DNA of 64,000 nucleotides from Balanoglossus misakiensis (Eukaryota > Hemichordata): contig CM082584.2 in the NCBI GenBank assembly GCA_040954595.2, positions 6,820,001 to 6,884,000 of the forward strand. The letters are read 5' to 3'. The notes under the pieces are model-generated. The model ran no database searches. It had not been told where the DNA came from and saw nothing but the letters and a program-made list of their open reading frames with translations. Numbering within the stretch: the first letter of the stretch is position 1; the number at the start of each line of letters is the position of its first letter. Position numbers and translations under genes: made by a program. Of this stretch, positions 36,801 through 47,943 are shown in pieces.

Positions 36801-38623
36801 TAATTCTATTCCAATGTATACACGCAGTGCCACGCCCACGGAATGGGCGTGGCACTGCTAATATTGGCCATGGAAGCAAAACGAGACGATGCACCGCAGA
36901 ATGAAAAGCATATCAAACCAAGCCATAGAGACAATACAGAGATAACACGTATACACAGTCGAAACAAGTAGAATGGTAAAGAAAGAACGTCGACTCACTT
37001 GACAAAGGTCACGACATTGCTGACGTCATCCTTGTAGAGGGAGAAGACGTGCTGTCCTTCGGAAACGGCGGACTCGATCATGAACTCGTCCTGGTCGCCG
37101 GTGACGTTGAAGCGAATCTGGCTGAGGGATTTGATCAGCTCGTCGCGCTTCTTCTCGTCCATGTCCTGGCGCCACATGAAACCGGACAGGATGGACTTCT
37201 GCATCCTCTTCCTCTCCTCGCAGTTCTCGAGGTCGCGGATCTTGGTGATGTTCATGACGTTAGTGGATCCTGAAAGACACGAGGGGAGGGGAAAAGTTCA
37301 AAGATCGCCCTTTCACCGAAAATCAAGCGTTGAACTGCGCTTAATGCTTTGCACCACAAGTGTGCCAGATTCTCTACTGATATGAAGTGTACCACAGGAC
37401 CATACGCTTACAAATTGACCAGTATATCAGTTGTAAATTCTGTGGGGGTAATTCGAGGCGGATTCAATCATGATTGAAATAGTGGTTCAGCATGACATTA
37501 CTGGAGTGTAAGGAGAATGGCAATGAAATGTGGTAGCCGAACCTGCCTTACTAATTTTCAGATTGTCTGAACAACAAGTTGTCAAATAATTTGGGTGTGG
37601 TGAAAGACATCACCACACTACTACATTTATGACAAAATCACAGAAGAAATTGATAAAACCATAGACAGTAGAGGGCGATGGTAAAACCATACAAAACATG
37701 TGCACGCAACTCTAGAAGTTACAAAGTAAGAGCTAACTTACTCAACTCGCTGCTAGATTCGGTTCTGACTTCTGTCTTGTCGAATTTGATCTCGTACTGA
37801 GATTCACAGTTGCCAGAGATACCTTCCTGTTGACAAAAATATATGTAAAAGATGGTAAAAAATAGCTCATCTCTACTTCAGAATACGTGTATTACATTTT
37901 CATCTACATGTACTATGTTCTCGTGAGAGAGTGAAGAGACAGTGACACACAGACAAACAGACGGATGTACAGACAGACAAACAGACACCAAGACAAACAG
38001 ACAGACGGACAGACAGGTTTCGTGAAAACTGACCTCCATGACGCGGAGAAGGGACATTTCGCCGTCTTTACGGGACGAGGTTGGGCGGTTGATGTTCTTC
38101 TTCAGGTCCAGGGATTCGCGTTCGTTGAGGTTCAGCTGCAGCATGTTCATGATTCCACGCTTGCTGTTGACGGACCAAAGTGGCTCATCGCGGGAAGTCT
38201 CGATGTCGCCGACCTGTTCACGGGGTGGGGAGAAATTTCCAGGGCGTTAACATCAATACTTGAAAGTTAGGCTTACGTTCATTTTCACGGGTTTTTGCCT
38301 GAGTCTAATGAGTTAAAAAATCCATGTGAATCGCAAAAGAATTCTGCTTTTGGAAAAATGTTTAAACTTTACCTTGCCCTGTCTGTAGGTGAATCTGACC
38401 GCTTTGCGCAGCTCCGTCTTGAAGATTTCTGCTTCGTCGCCGGTGACTTCCTGGAATTCTTCCAGAGGCTGCTGTTTCCTGGGGTCATCGACCTGCTTCT
38501 GGAGTCTGTACAGGGACACCTCATCCAGCTGAAGTTTTCAGAAAGTAAAGACGGATGTTAAAAACAAAACAGAACTGACTGTTATAAACAAACTTAAAAA
38601 AGAAATTTGAGACTGTGTATTTG

Positions 38624-38655
<32 letters not shown>

Positions 38656-40888
38656 TGTATGTATGTATGTATGTATGTATGTATGTATGTATGTATGTAT
38701 GTATGTATGTATGTATGTATGTATGTATGCATGCATGCATGCATGCATGCATGCATGCATGCATGCATGCATGCATGCATGCATGCATGCATGCATGTAT
38801 GTATGTATGTATGTATGTATGTATGTATGTATGTATGTATGTATGTATGTATGTATGTATGTATGTATGTATGTATGTATGTATGTATGTATGTATGTAT
38901 GTATGTATGTATGTATGTATGTATGTATGTATGTATGTATGTATGTATGTATGTATGTATGTATGTATGTATGTATGTGTCTTTGTTAATTTTATTACAC
39001 TGAGACAGATTGTGAAAAATACATTGAAACGTAAATGTTAACATGGAAGAGTCTCACAAACAGTTTACCTGCATAATGACTTTGTCATCATCACTCTGGA
39101 ACTGGAGGGCAACTTTGCACTTGATCTTGAGTCCAGAATGTTCCTTGCTGGTCTTCGGCAGACCGGTCAGTACCTGGCCTTCATACTCGTAGGAGTACTC
39201 GCGCCTGGGTCTGAAGGCTGTATGGTAAAGAGTTGGGTTTGTGATTAATAAACTGTTTGCCGGAATATAATTGAGTTGAATTATTAAACAGTTGTCAGTC
39301 AATAGGCAAGAGCTTATCGATGTCCAAAGTACGCCCTGCTGGTTGATGGCACACAGTCAAGACATAAGACAGCGCCCTCTGCGGCCGCGGCCTATCATCT
39401 TTGTCGTCATGCCAACACATTTCTCCGCGGTCATGCTAAGATGCACTTTGGATGGTGCCCTTATTGGAGCATGACATGACGCGCGAGATTAAACGAGAGG
39501 GCACGTCATGTTATGGAAGGGGGCAGTCTTAAACAATGGTCGCGGTCTTCAATGTTTAACCGGCAGGTAGCGGACAGCTTGGTCCAACTCATCAGAGATG
39601 CCTCGCACCGAAACACGGAACGAAATCGGGATGGCCGATATCAGGGGTGACGCCAGGTTAAAGAGTATCCACAATTTTGTTTATCAACAGGCTATTAGAT
39701 ATCGTTTGCGGTCGGACACGACTCACGGCTACTTGACTGGCCACTGTTGAAGAGTTGACGCGTAGTCCAGAAAAGAATTTATTGTCTGTTGCGCGCCTAG
39801 CTTACGCCTTTCCTGGAGCCGGAAATAATTACGCATGTCAAGAAATATTAAGATGAGTATAAGAAAACTTACCGGTTTCGCGGATTTCGCCGTCTGTTGA
39901 AAAAAAGCAGAAAATGTAAAATGTGTTAGCAAATAGAACATGTTACTGGGTTTTAATCTCGTATTATTGGGGGAGGGGGGGGGTGACAACCAAATTGGAA
40001 ATAGACTTGAAATAGACAGCCGCTGTACCACCTGGCCTAATACTTTGGTAGCTGTAGAAGTTTGACCGGACTTGCTGGCAACAGGGGGCTCCAGCACTAG
40101 ACTGTGGTGATATGTCACAACAAACAACAGCGCGCAGTCCTGCAAATGAACAGCGTCAGCGACACCGTCTCTGCTCCGTTGCGATGTTCTTTTGTTCGAA
40201 TGGTGCTACGTCAATCACATTACACAAGATTTTTTTTCTGTATACAGACAGTGTTGTGTGGGGATATGACGCACAGAGCCAACACACGACAACGTTGAAA
40301 AGATACACATCTCGTGTTGTTTGTATCACATTTTCTTTAAGCTGACTGTCGAGCGGAAAGGCCTTGACTAGCCTCGACACGTGACCAGCTTTTTAGCAAA
40401 ACAATCCAATTCAGCCGTACGGTAGTAAACAAGTTAGCAATAACAAAAACCAAGGCAAGAAAAAAAGAAAAAAAAACCTTAAATGAAGCGACGAAAACTT
40501 TTCACGCAAAGATCGAAAAAGACACTATAATGTCTTATGCTTTACATTACCAGTATTGGGAAAACAGGATTGTAGACTCGCGCTCAAACTTTTCTGGCGA
40601 AACTTTTCAATCTTGTGTATGTCTTGCAAAGCTCTCCACACGGGTACAGCTTTTTTCAATTGTCCGCAAATTGGGTTAACTGACTCGGAAAATAGTGGAG
40701 TGGAGAATTTGGCTAGTTACTTGGACTCGCTGGAAAAAAATACATTTTCTGCAAAATAATTTTTTTCGTGTAATACTGGAGTTTTGCGCTCACGCCAGAA
40801 TAAAGAAGTTATAAGTACAAAGTGAGGGAAAAAATACCAACTTACAGACAAGTACGGCACCAAGGAGGATAATAGCCAAAGTCTTCAT
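27807..40888 (-). CDS. Vitellogenin (large lipid transfer protein, yolk precursor)
   Basis: Secreted egg-yolk lipoprotein. Coding exons, 5' to 3': 40846-40888, 39873-39893, 39069-39217, 38373-38528, 38034-38213, 37742-37826, 36999-37269, 36332-36703, 35790-35955, 35360-35626, 34987-35178, 34306-34615, 33866-34149, 33253-33632, 32617-32977, 31779-32414, 31373-31594, 31021-31197, 30522-30810, 30040-30200, 28853-29821, 28434-28590 and 27807-28084. They sum to 6126 nt, 2041 residues, with every phase consistent. Signal peptide MKTLAIILLGAVLV. Vitellogenin_N spans about 25-690 (SYEYEGQVLTGLP; KRGIMNMLQLNLNE after the GDIE segment), with open beta-sheet regions to about 1500. A Ser-rich segment is at about 1156-1219 and a vWD domain at about 1522-1945, containing KTFDNVTYKYALSKC and the CGLCG motif at 1907-1911. 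A Cys-containing tail ends the protein. Oddities: a charged coiled coil in exon 10 (about 514-568) and a large insertion splitting the vWD domain. Confidence 0.94.
28398..28413. repeat. Poly-C run in the last vitellogenin intron
   Basis: A run of about 16 C lies 20 bases from the splice donor of exon 22. It is the longest of many homopolymer G/C tracts in the window (others near 1468, 8151, 20431, 24630, 42641, 45786, 51799, 53169, 57225 and 57711). Confidence 0.8.
29138..29548 (-). other. Four Cys-paired repeats inserted in vitellogenin vWD
   Basis: Exon 21 encodes two tandem pairs of 25-residue units, each pair reading C-x23-C-R-C-x23-C (Cys at residues 1666, 1690, 1692, 1716 and 1752, 1776, 1778, 1802). 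Units share the plan C-x-E/D-hydrophobic, basic run, N/R-G, acidic run, R-x2-C. Spacing is exact in all four. The segment between the two pairs and the flanks are Arg/Glu/Ser-rich. The surrounding exon encodes the normal vWD strands, so the module interrupts that domain by about 200 residues. Confidence 0.85.
32028..32108 (-). repeat. 24-bp tandem repeat coding R-K-S-G-S-S-S units
   Basis: Three copies of a 24-base unit encode eight-residue units of the form SGSSSxRK with x = E, W and G, followed by a diverged SDSFESGS. This is the core of the Ser-rich, phosvitin-like segment of the vitellogenin. It is much shorter than vertebrate phosvitin. Confidence 0.85.
33152..33238 (+). repeat. Dispersed repeat copy in vitellogenin intron
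   Basis: CACCACCTTGGTTTGGTCC, then ATATGGTAAAGTGGAACTCT and a G-rich end, aligns by eye over about 80 bases with 24558-24645. Two copies in one window suggest a family common in this genome. The copy stands between vitellogenin exons 15 and 14. Confidence 0.7.
36823..36858. repeat. Short perfect hairpin in vitellogenin intron 7
   Basis: GCAGTGCCACGCCCA and its complement TGGGCGTGGCACTGC are separated by only a few bases, giving a 15-base-pair stem. Inside an intron between exons 8 and 7. It may be a foldback remnant; no evidence for an RNA gene. Confidence 0.7.
38621..38978. repeat. Composite (GTAT)n-(GCAT)n-(GTAT)n microsatellite
   Basis: About 358 bases of uninterrupted tetranucleotide repeat in the intron between vitellogenin exons 4 and 3. 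The central block (about 38727-38797) is self-complementary GCAT units flanked on both sides by GTAT units. Open frames on both strands across it are artefacts of the 4-base period. Confidence 0.97.
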
Positions 40889-40935
40889 GTTTGCAGCCAA
40901 ACCGAAGATCTGATTCCTCATCACAAACACCGCGG

Positions 40936-40943
40936 CTTTTATA
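40936..40943 (-). promoter_or_regulatory. TATA box of vitellogenin promoter
   Basis: TATAAAAG on the minus strand, about 50 bases upstream of the vitellogenin ATG at 40888. This places the start of transcription near 40911-40915 and implies a very short leader of about 25 bases. It is the clearest core promoter in the window, fitting a strongly and tissue-specifically expressed gene. Confidence 0.75.
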
Positions 40944-42029
40944 CTCTCCGCTTTCTAATTGTTTTGCATGATTTACAAGTCCGATTGAACCAAAAATTGA
41001 ATGTTGGCCAAGGGTCTGTGACCCCCTAACTGGCCGGCGATTCGCCTCGAAGCGGTATCCGTGTTCGGATCTGTGCCCAGACCAAGCAATGCCAAGAGTG
41101 ATTCGTTCATCTATTTCGAATATATCTCAGGATATGGTGGCGTTCCTGCTTTCAATTTATTCCCTGAAGACAAATTCATAGATTTTCCCTTTTTCATCTC
41201 CGTGATTTTGTGTTCTTCTAGACTATCAATTATGCATAGCGTGTGTTATAATTGACAAGTTAAGGGAGCTATCATATTTGATCGCTGAACAATCGCTGTA
41301 TGCATATGAGGCGAAGTCCCTGGATTTGAAGAGTACATTGTACAATGTATTTTTGCTTACGCAGCGTGGGCAACATCAGATATATTTTTGTTCAACTTCT
41401 TCGAAGTGAGTTCGAGATGTCCTTGGATGTGTTTCACGGTTGCGCGCAAACATTGGTTTGAATTCTCAAATCACAATACGATGAAAATGACAAAAATGCT
41501 TCCTTAAACTTAAAGTAAATACATGATTTCTGTCGACATTTGAATTTTTGAAAGTTTGGCTGATGAGGGGTTTCGGAGTTCATTGAAGGATTGTCGGGGA
41601 TTTTACTCATAACACACAGAAAATGAAACAACAAGACGTTGTCAGAAAAACGGACGACATCTTTTTTGGCCTTTAAACGGTTTGTGTATAGATTTGGCGT
41701 GTGTCACCATCAAGTGTTGTGTTTTTGTCCGGTGCGTTAAGGTGTGTCCGCCCGTAGCTGCGATGTTGGTGTTTTCACAGCAAATGTTCGGGTAACAATA
41801 TGTTGACTTTGTATGGCCTTTTCCGCTTGTCCTGGTCATCCATCTATTTTAAGTTGCCGTATACCTGAGTGTGTCCGTTTAAGTATATCTCTGAAGTAGC
41901 GACTACAACATGTTTTCGATAACTCTAGCATCTTACGGGTTGCTCTGCAGCGAAAATAACAGAGCCGACGAAAACAACCAAACAAACTAGAAAAACCTTT
42001 GGAAGTGCAAAAAAACTGACGTTTTCTAC

Positions 42030-42118
42030 CAATCAATCAATCAATCAATCAATCAGTCAATCAATCAATTAACTAATCTAACTAATCAATCACTCAATCA
42101 ATCAATCAACAAATCAAG
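42030..42118. repeat. (AATC)n tetranucleotide tract
   Basis: CAATCAATCAATC units with occasional variants over about 90 bases. Confidence 0.9.
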
Positions 42119-45100
42119 CTTAATCATAAAATGATCTTTTGAAAACTTCCTCAAAAGTTTCGAAGTCGTGTGGAAATCGGGCTCCAGTAAATTAATTATC
42201 GTCTCAGTATTCTGACTGAAAGATCAGGGGTGCAAAGATTTTTGCGTTGCACAGAAGTGGGCGCGATCACCCGATCCGGCGCGACAAATCAGAGCTCGGC
42301 CGGGCCGTATAATGGCTCTTCTTGTTTGTGTGAAATCTGACCGCAAGGTATTCGCACATGTTGAAATGCAGATGGCAAGGAGGGATTGTCATCAGGTTCC
42401 ACTTGCAAGCGATCGGCGCTCAAGAAATAAATTATGTGGTCAATAACTTGTCGACACGGTCAAGGGTAGTGGGACACATCATTGTTCGGGCTGCAATTTT
42501 GAATATGAATAGCGGAACTGAATCCTTGGCGACAATTTTGAAATGGCTAAATTCAGTTGAAGTGATCAGAGAAAAACGAGGAGAGGGGACGTACTGGGGA
42601 GGGTGAGTTGCGAATAAACACGATCTCTACAGGTGTGTGTGTGGGGGGGGGGGGTCCGCGCGCGATATCAGAGCGCAGAACGCACACACATCATTTCCCC
42701 CGCGTAAGATCATGTAGAAAGTAGATCAGTGGAAGGAGCAGTCGGGCCCCTGGCTTCTTGGCGAACCGGTGTTATACATTATGATCAATAACTTATGGAC
42801 ACGGCGGTCAAGGGCACTGGGGCACTAGGATAAAATACCCTTGACAGGCCGGGACCCTTCCCTGGCCGTTAAAGTCCATCTCAATGATTAGGGGGGTCGC
42901 ACAAAATATGGTGGAAACCTTGAGTTTTGCACACAAAGTAATTACGTCATACTCGATTGGGAACGTTCGGCTGCTGTGTCTGAGCGCTGGACAGGCAGAT
43001 ATTTCCCATATACTCGCAGTCGGCGAAGTTACTCTTTATCCTCAAGTGGGCAAAATTGCCAACCTTATAGATATTTTGTCCCTTTAAAAGTTTGAAAGCG
43101 ATTATAGACTTTTGATTTGTGCGGGATTTCAAGCTGTGGCAGTATGTTAATAATTCCTGGTTTCCTTCTCTTTCAAATTGATTTCGGTGTTTTTAACTCC
43201 CAATCGCCACATACTTCACGTTTAACGATACAACAAGAAGTGTGTTGTTGGTACACGAAGAAAGCTTCGCAGAGAAAACAGTCGAACAAAGCACCAAACA
43301 TGAACTGTCACCAGTTTCGTTATTTATAAACCCAGCCGTTGATGCGCTCCACGAAAGGTCGGCGACCTATTGACAAAAGTAGACCATGAGAGATCGTGGT
43401 AAACAAGTGGCTGCGCGGTGTGCGCTGATTGGCTGGGCGCGCAGAAGTTGGCATTGCGTGGTGTGACAGCGCGGAAGCCTCGATCGACGCGCGATGGCGA
43501 AAGTGGATTGTTCAAGTAAAAATATCTGCAAAGATCAGACTTTTTGACCCTTTTTTCTGCCCTCAGACATAAAATATGCAGGCAACGAAGATTTACAAAG
43601 CCTTTCAGAGCGCGAAAGATTAATGGCTTTTTCCGTTCTGGTATTATACCTTGACACAATAATTGAAGAACCATTCCTTATCATTAAGTTTTCAATACAA
43701 TGATTAAAGTTCTAAAATTAGTATAAGATGGAGCGCTTCCAAAAAGACCGGTCCGTAAACATTTTGGTATCACAAAATTTGTTTCAGCTCATGTTACACA
43801 AACTGTAAGAGTCACGGTAAAAATATTCATATACAAAAATGTACGTACACATTAATGAAACGCATTTCGCACAATTTCTTAGTGTCGTTTATCCTCACGA
43901 TAAGGACAATTCTGCTAAGGTTCTGGCTAGCAAAATTCATGGGTTTGAGTTGCATCTTGATACGTGCAACTGCCTTCTGTGTTTTTGTGTGTCAGAGAGA
44001 GAGGGAGATTGTGTGAGAGAGAGAGAGAGCTGTCCCATTTCTGCCTATAATTGGAAGACTGTCTGTGTCGTCTCAGAACTTCGACCCGTCGGCAGACTCA
44101 ATTTTTTTTCCAGTACGCGTTGGTATGTGGTATCCCGGTTTCTGGTTGCCCCATATTCCAAGGCGCTCCAATTCCACGTGGGTTTTATAATACCTCCAGC
44201 GAAAGTGACCCTTCCCCTACTACTTCGGCCCGCAAAACAACTCGAGGAAACAATAAAACACGCTTTGCTGAACCCCGGATGCCACAAACAAAGATGCTGA
44301 CACAGCAAATATCGTATTTGTTCCACTTCGCTGCTCGGGAGATGCCGATTGTATGCATATGATGTTGTGGGCGATGAATGTGTCGTGACGCTAGGGCCCC
44401 GAATCGCGCATGACCAACACTGGCAAACAAACCGCAGCACATAGTCGCCCACGCCGAAGACAAAAAAACAACAACAAAGCACTTCCTCTTATACAAGAGA
44501 AAAATCACTCTTGGAAAGTTGCCCACAGTTTGAAAAAAATAAATAAACAAAGTGTATACGCAATAGTTCAAGGCTGCTGTGTGTGTTTGCTTTGCTCAGA
44601 ACTGTAGCAGCTGAGGGCGGCGTATTGATTTTAACTCGTAGGCGGCGCTTCAATCTTCTTTTGACATATTCGTCTCCTCCTGATAAATTACCACACACTC
44701 TGGCAACCCCAGGTGCGACAATTGCTGGAAAAGTTGAAACCCACAAGCCGCGGTGACACACTTTTCAAGGTCACCTTGACTACACCTTTATGTCATTGCA
44801 TTCCAAGGGAACGGGGATGGGGGGGGGTCTCCAGGACAGGAATGGCAGATAAAAGCGTCTTAATGCATTTATAGTACAGGGATGTGTGTAAGCCGTCCAG
44901 CTTTTAAAGGGCGCGTATTTCTTGAGTAATTATGAAAACAAACAGCGAAAAAAACACCTGAAAACAAGAAAACGCGCTAACGCGTAAGTAGGCCTATATG
45001 GGCCTAATAAAATTGCTTGAATAGTGAACACTAGAATCTGAGAGTGTGAATCGATATTGGACTTCTACATTCTCTTGGTGTTCTTTCATCTCCCATAATA

Positions 45101-45980
45101 TTGAGGATGTGAACTACGTTTTTAGGTACATTGGCTACTAATCTGGTCAGCTCAGAGTTCAATACATTATCACAGACTTCCCCACATGTCTGCTAAATTT
45201 ACTTCTGCAAATTTTACGAACTTTGAACCTGGCGGACCAGAGATGTCTCCTCGTGTCCGATTATGACAGATTGTCTAAGCGGTAGATTTATCTGTAGGGT
45301 AACATCCGAAGCAGCGAGTCACGTTTTTGCTCACTTCTGTATCAGAGCAATGCAGGGCTAAGGGTTATGGGCATATTAGAAATTTTAGAGGTCTGTCACT
45401 GTAATGCTTCACCCGATCCGTCAAGTCATGCAATAAATATGAATTCTTCATGGGCTAATAAACTTTATGACTCTTGAAACAACAACAAATCAACAGCAAC
45501 GCAAATCACTTGTGTGAAATCTTCAATACATATATAATGAGAAATTCTGTCCGAAATATGATTATTAGCAATCTATATTAAACATAAATTCTAGCATAAA
45601 AATGTTTAATAATTTCATCGCGTTAAGCCGTTTACTGAGCACCTTGGCGAGGACAAAGGTCTTAGAGAGATACATAACGGCGTGCTTGTGTGATCTCATG
45701 GAGATAAGGCCACAATGAAAAAGATCTATGTTTCTGTCCATATGCGGTTAGAAACGCATGAAAATATTTCGTTATCTTTCAACTTGGGGGGGGGGGGGTC
45801 TTTCCTTTTGACTTTTACATCTGTAATTTCTGTGTATATGATGTTTGTTCGTTCCTTGTGGTATATTAAACAAACTTGCGGGGGTATTCTTGTTCACTTT
45901 TGGCTTTCGTAATAAAAAAACAGCGTGTTATACAGTAATAATTTATTGCGTTTGTGAGGATTAATGCTATACATATATTT

Positions 45981-46028
45981 AGTTTGGTTTTAAAACCAGA
46001 CTATTTAGTTTGGTTTTAAAACCAGACT
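45981..46028. repeat. Tandem pair of 22-bp palindromes
   Basis: AGTTTGGTTTTAAAACCAGACT occurs at 45981-46002 and again exactly at 46007-46028. Each copy is itself a near-perfect palindrome centred on TTTTAAAA, with one mismatched pair. Confidence 0.85.
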
Positions 46029-46735
46029 CATTCACCCATGTGAGTTTTACTCACTCAAAATTTGTTTGTATTAATTGCAAGCCCAAGGACACGACGAAAA
46101 CAAGGTTACAGCGCACTCGTCACAATCTTCCGATATTTGACATTTCGGGTTATCACCGGCATTGCTCATTTAATATCGTGTCGGCGTCCGAACAATGGCG
46201 ATGACAGCGATAGTTCCTCAGTATCAAACACATACAATAGTGGCTCGGGTCAAAGTCGCAGAAATGCTGGTGGTTTAGTTGTAGCTGTCCGCGCGAACTT
46301 TGTGGTTTCCTTATCGCGGTCAACATTTGCGCCACTTGACACACGAGTGTTTTCTTATCGCCTCTCCGAGAGCGTACATGAAGAACTTGTCCAAATCTTT
46401 GCGAGATTCAACCATTCGTGGCGGGTCGCGCGACGTCAGCGTTCAGCGGCCTGAGTCTCTGACTCTGGGTGACGTCACTGTTAGAGCAAATAATTTTAAA
46501 GACGAGAGAAAGTGTGCACATTTGTCTAAAAATTTCACAATGTTTCCAGTTTTTCGTCAAGAGACTTTTTAACAATCAATAAGTCTGAGTTTTCTCATCA
46601 TTCTTATTTTTACCGCCACCCTCCCCTCGATCGTTACTTGATATATCAAACGCCCAACAAGTTCTGAAGGGTTTTCCTGTACTGTACTCACAAACTAGTC
46701 TATGCGCAACACGATTCGTGGAAATGATTGATGGC

Positions 46736-46741
46736 GAGAGG

Positions 46742-46793
<52 letters not shown>
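46736..46793. repeat. (GA)n microsatellite
   Basis: About 58 bases of GA dinucleotides starting with GGGAGG variants. A shorter GA-rich stretch lies near 43997-44030. Confidence 0.95.
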
Positions 46794-46795
<2 letters not shown>

Positions 46796-47597
46796 CTTTG
46801 TATTGACCAATTCAAGTCGGATTAAAATGTCCATTCATGCCATTTTTTCAGAGACCGGGGGAGGGGGGTGGCGAAAGATGAAAGAGAAGAGGAGAGCGAA
46901 AAAAGAGAGAGAGAGGGATGAGCCTGTTCAATTTAAGACTCACGTCTATAAAAAGCTGGCGAGGGGATTTTAATATTGTTGACAGGTGAACATATTAAAT
47001 GTACAGCTGTTAGCTGTGACATGCGCTATGAGCGAAACAAACAAGAACTCATGGGGACCTGAATCGCACGGCAACACTTCGTTGCGATTATTCCGTGGCA
47101 TATACCCGAGAGCTGAGACTTATCAGGTTAGTAATGTTTAAAATACTCATCGACGAAAAGATTTTAAAACTCGAAGTGAAGGGTAACATTCTCATTGCGG
47201 CGAAAATGGGATGGCACTCAGCCCATCTTTTTTTTCTGACTTTGAATTTGTATGCCATTTATAATTTTGATGGAAATATCAGAACTTCAAGCGAGATTTG
47301 AAGACGTTCAATAATTACTTAATCTGAAAAAGTTGCACAGTCCAGCAGAACAACGGGGTTTTCTTTATAAGATAGCTTTCACACGACAGCTACAGCGTTC
47401 GTGTCCAGAAAGCAGTAGGCGATAAACGTTGCCGATTATGGATATATTTACTGCAGGTGTACCCAAAGGATTTTGGTAACATATATTATGGTTTTGCTGT
47501 GTATAAGCTAATGTGTACTTCAACCAATGTGTACGGCGGCCTAAGTCGACTATATTTCAACCGTGAAGCAGTGCAAACTCCTATATTGATTATTTAA

Positions 47598-47629
47598 GCA
47601 ATAAAACACCCCCAGCCATGGTATACCAC
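47598..47629 (+). mobile_element. Solo terminal fragment of the foldback MITE
   Basis: 32 bases identical to the outer left end of the element at 26886-27026, followed by unrelated GATAATATAATG. The second arm is missing, so this is a truncated copy or a different internal version. Confidence 0.8.
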
Positions 47630-47943
47630 GATAATATAATGTGTATTAGAGTCAGTCATCTCTCTACGGGCGCTTAGCGAGACAGCTGGGGCAGAGTAAA
47701 GATGGGGCTCTCGTTCCATTATTTTCACTTTTTCCGGATATATTGATTCGTGCATGCGTGCATTCGGGAGCAGAACTTTGTTGATGTAATAATTATGAAT
47801 ATTTTGATATTAGGTCGTGACGCAAGTCTTGTTTTCTTTTTCTGAAGCTAAATTACGCTGGTTATTTACATCACGGATGACGTCATCACACACATCTTGC
47901 TTACACGTATGTGTCACAATCGTTTGCTTGCAGATCACTGAAA

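Larger units (their letters stand above)
40944..47932. other. Gene-poor 7-kb region
   Basis: Contains the upstream region of vitellogenin and, at its right end, the presumed promoter and 5' UTR exon of the sulfotransferase. Short overlapping ORFs (for example 43839-44300 and 44045-44482; 46062-46454) occur on opposite strands and show no recognisable domain. The identifiable content is simple repeats and fragments listed separately. Confidence 0.5.

Noticed and set aside
38521-39044. Frames of 64-168 codons reading Met-Tyr-Val-Cys or Ile-His-Thr-Tyr repeats on both strands
   Set aside because: Products of a 4-base microsatellite in a vitellogenin intron, open in all frames by periodicity.
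43839-44571. Overlapping frames of 103-153 codons on both strands
   Set aside because: No recognisable domain, low-complexity parts and several mutually overlapping frames. No splice-supported extension was found.
46062-46454. 130-codon plus-strand frame
   Set aside because: Composition and motif content are unconvincing, and another frame overlaps it.
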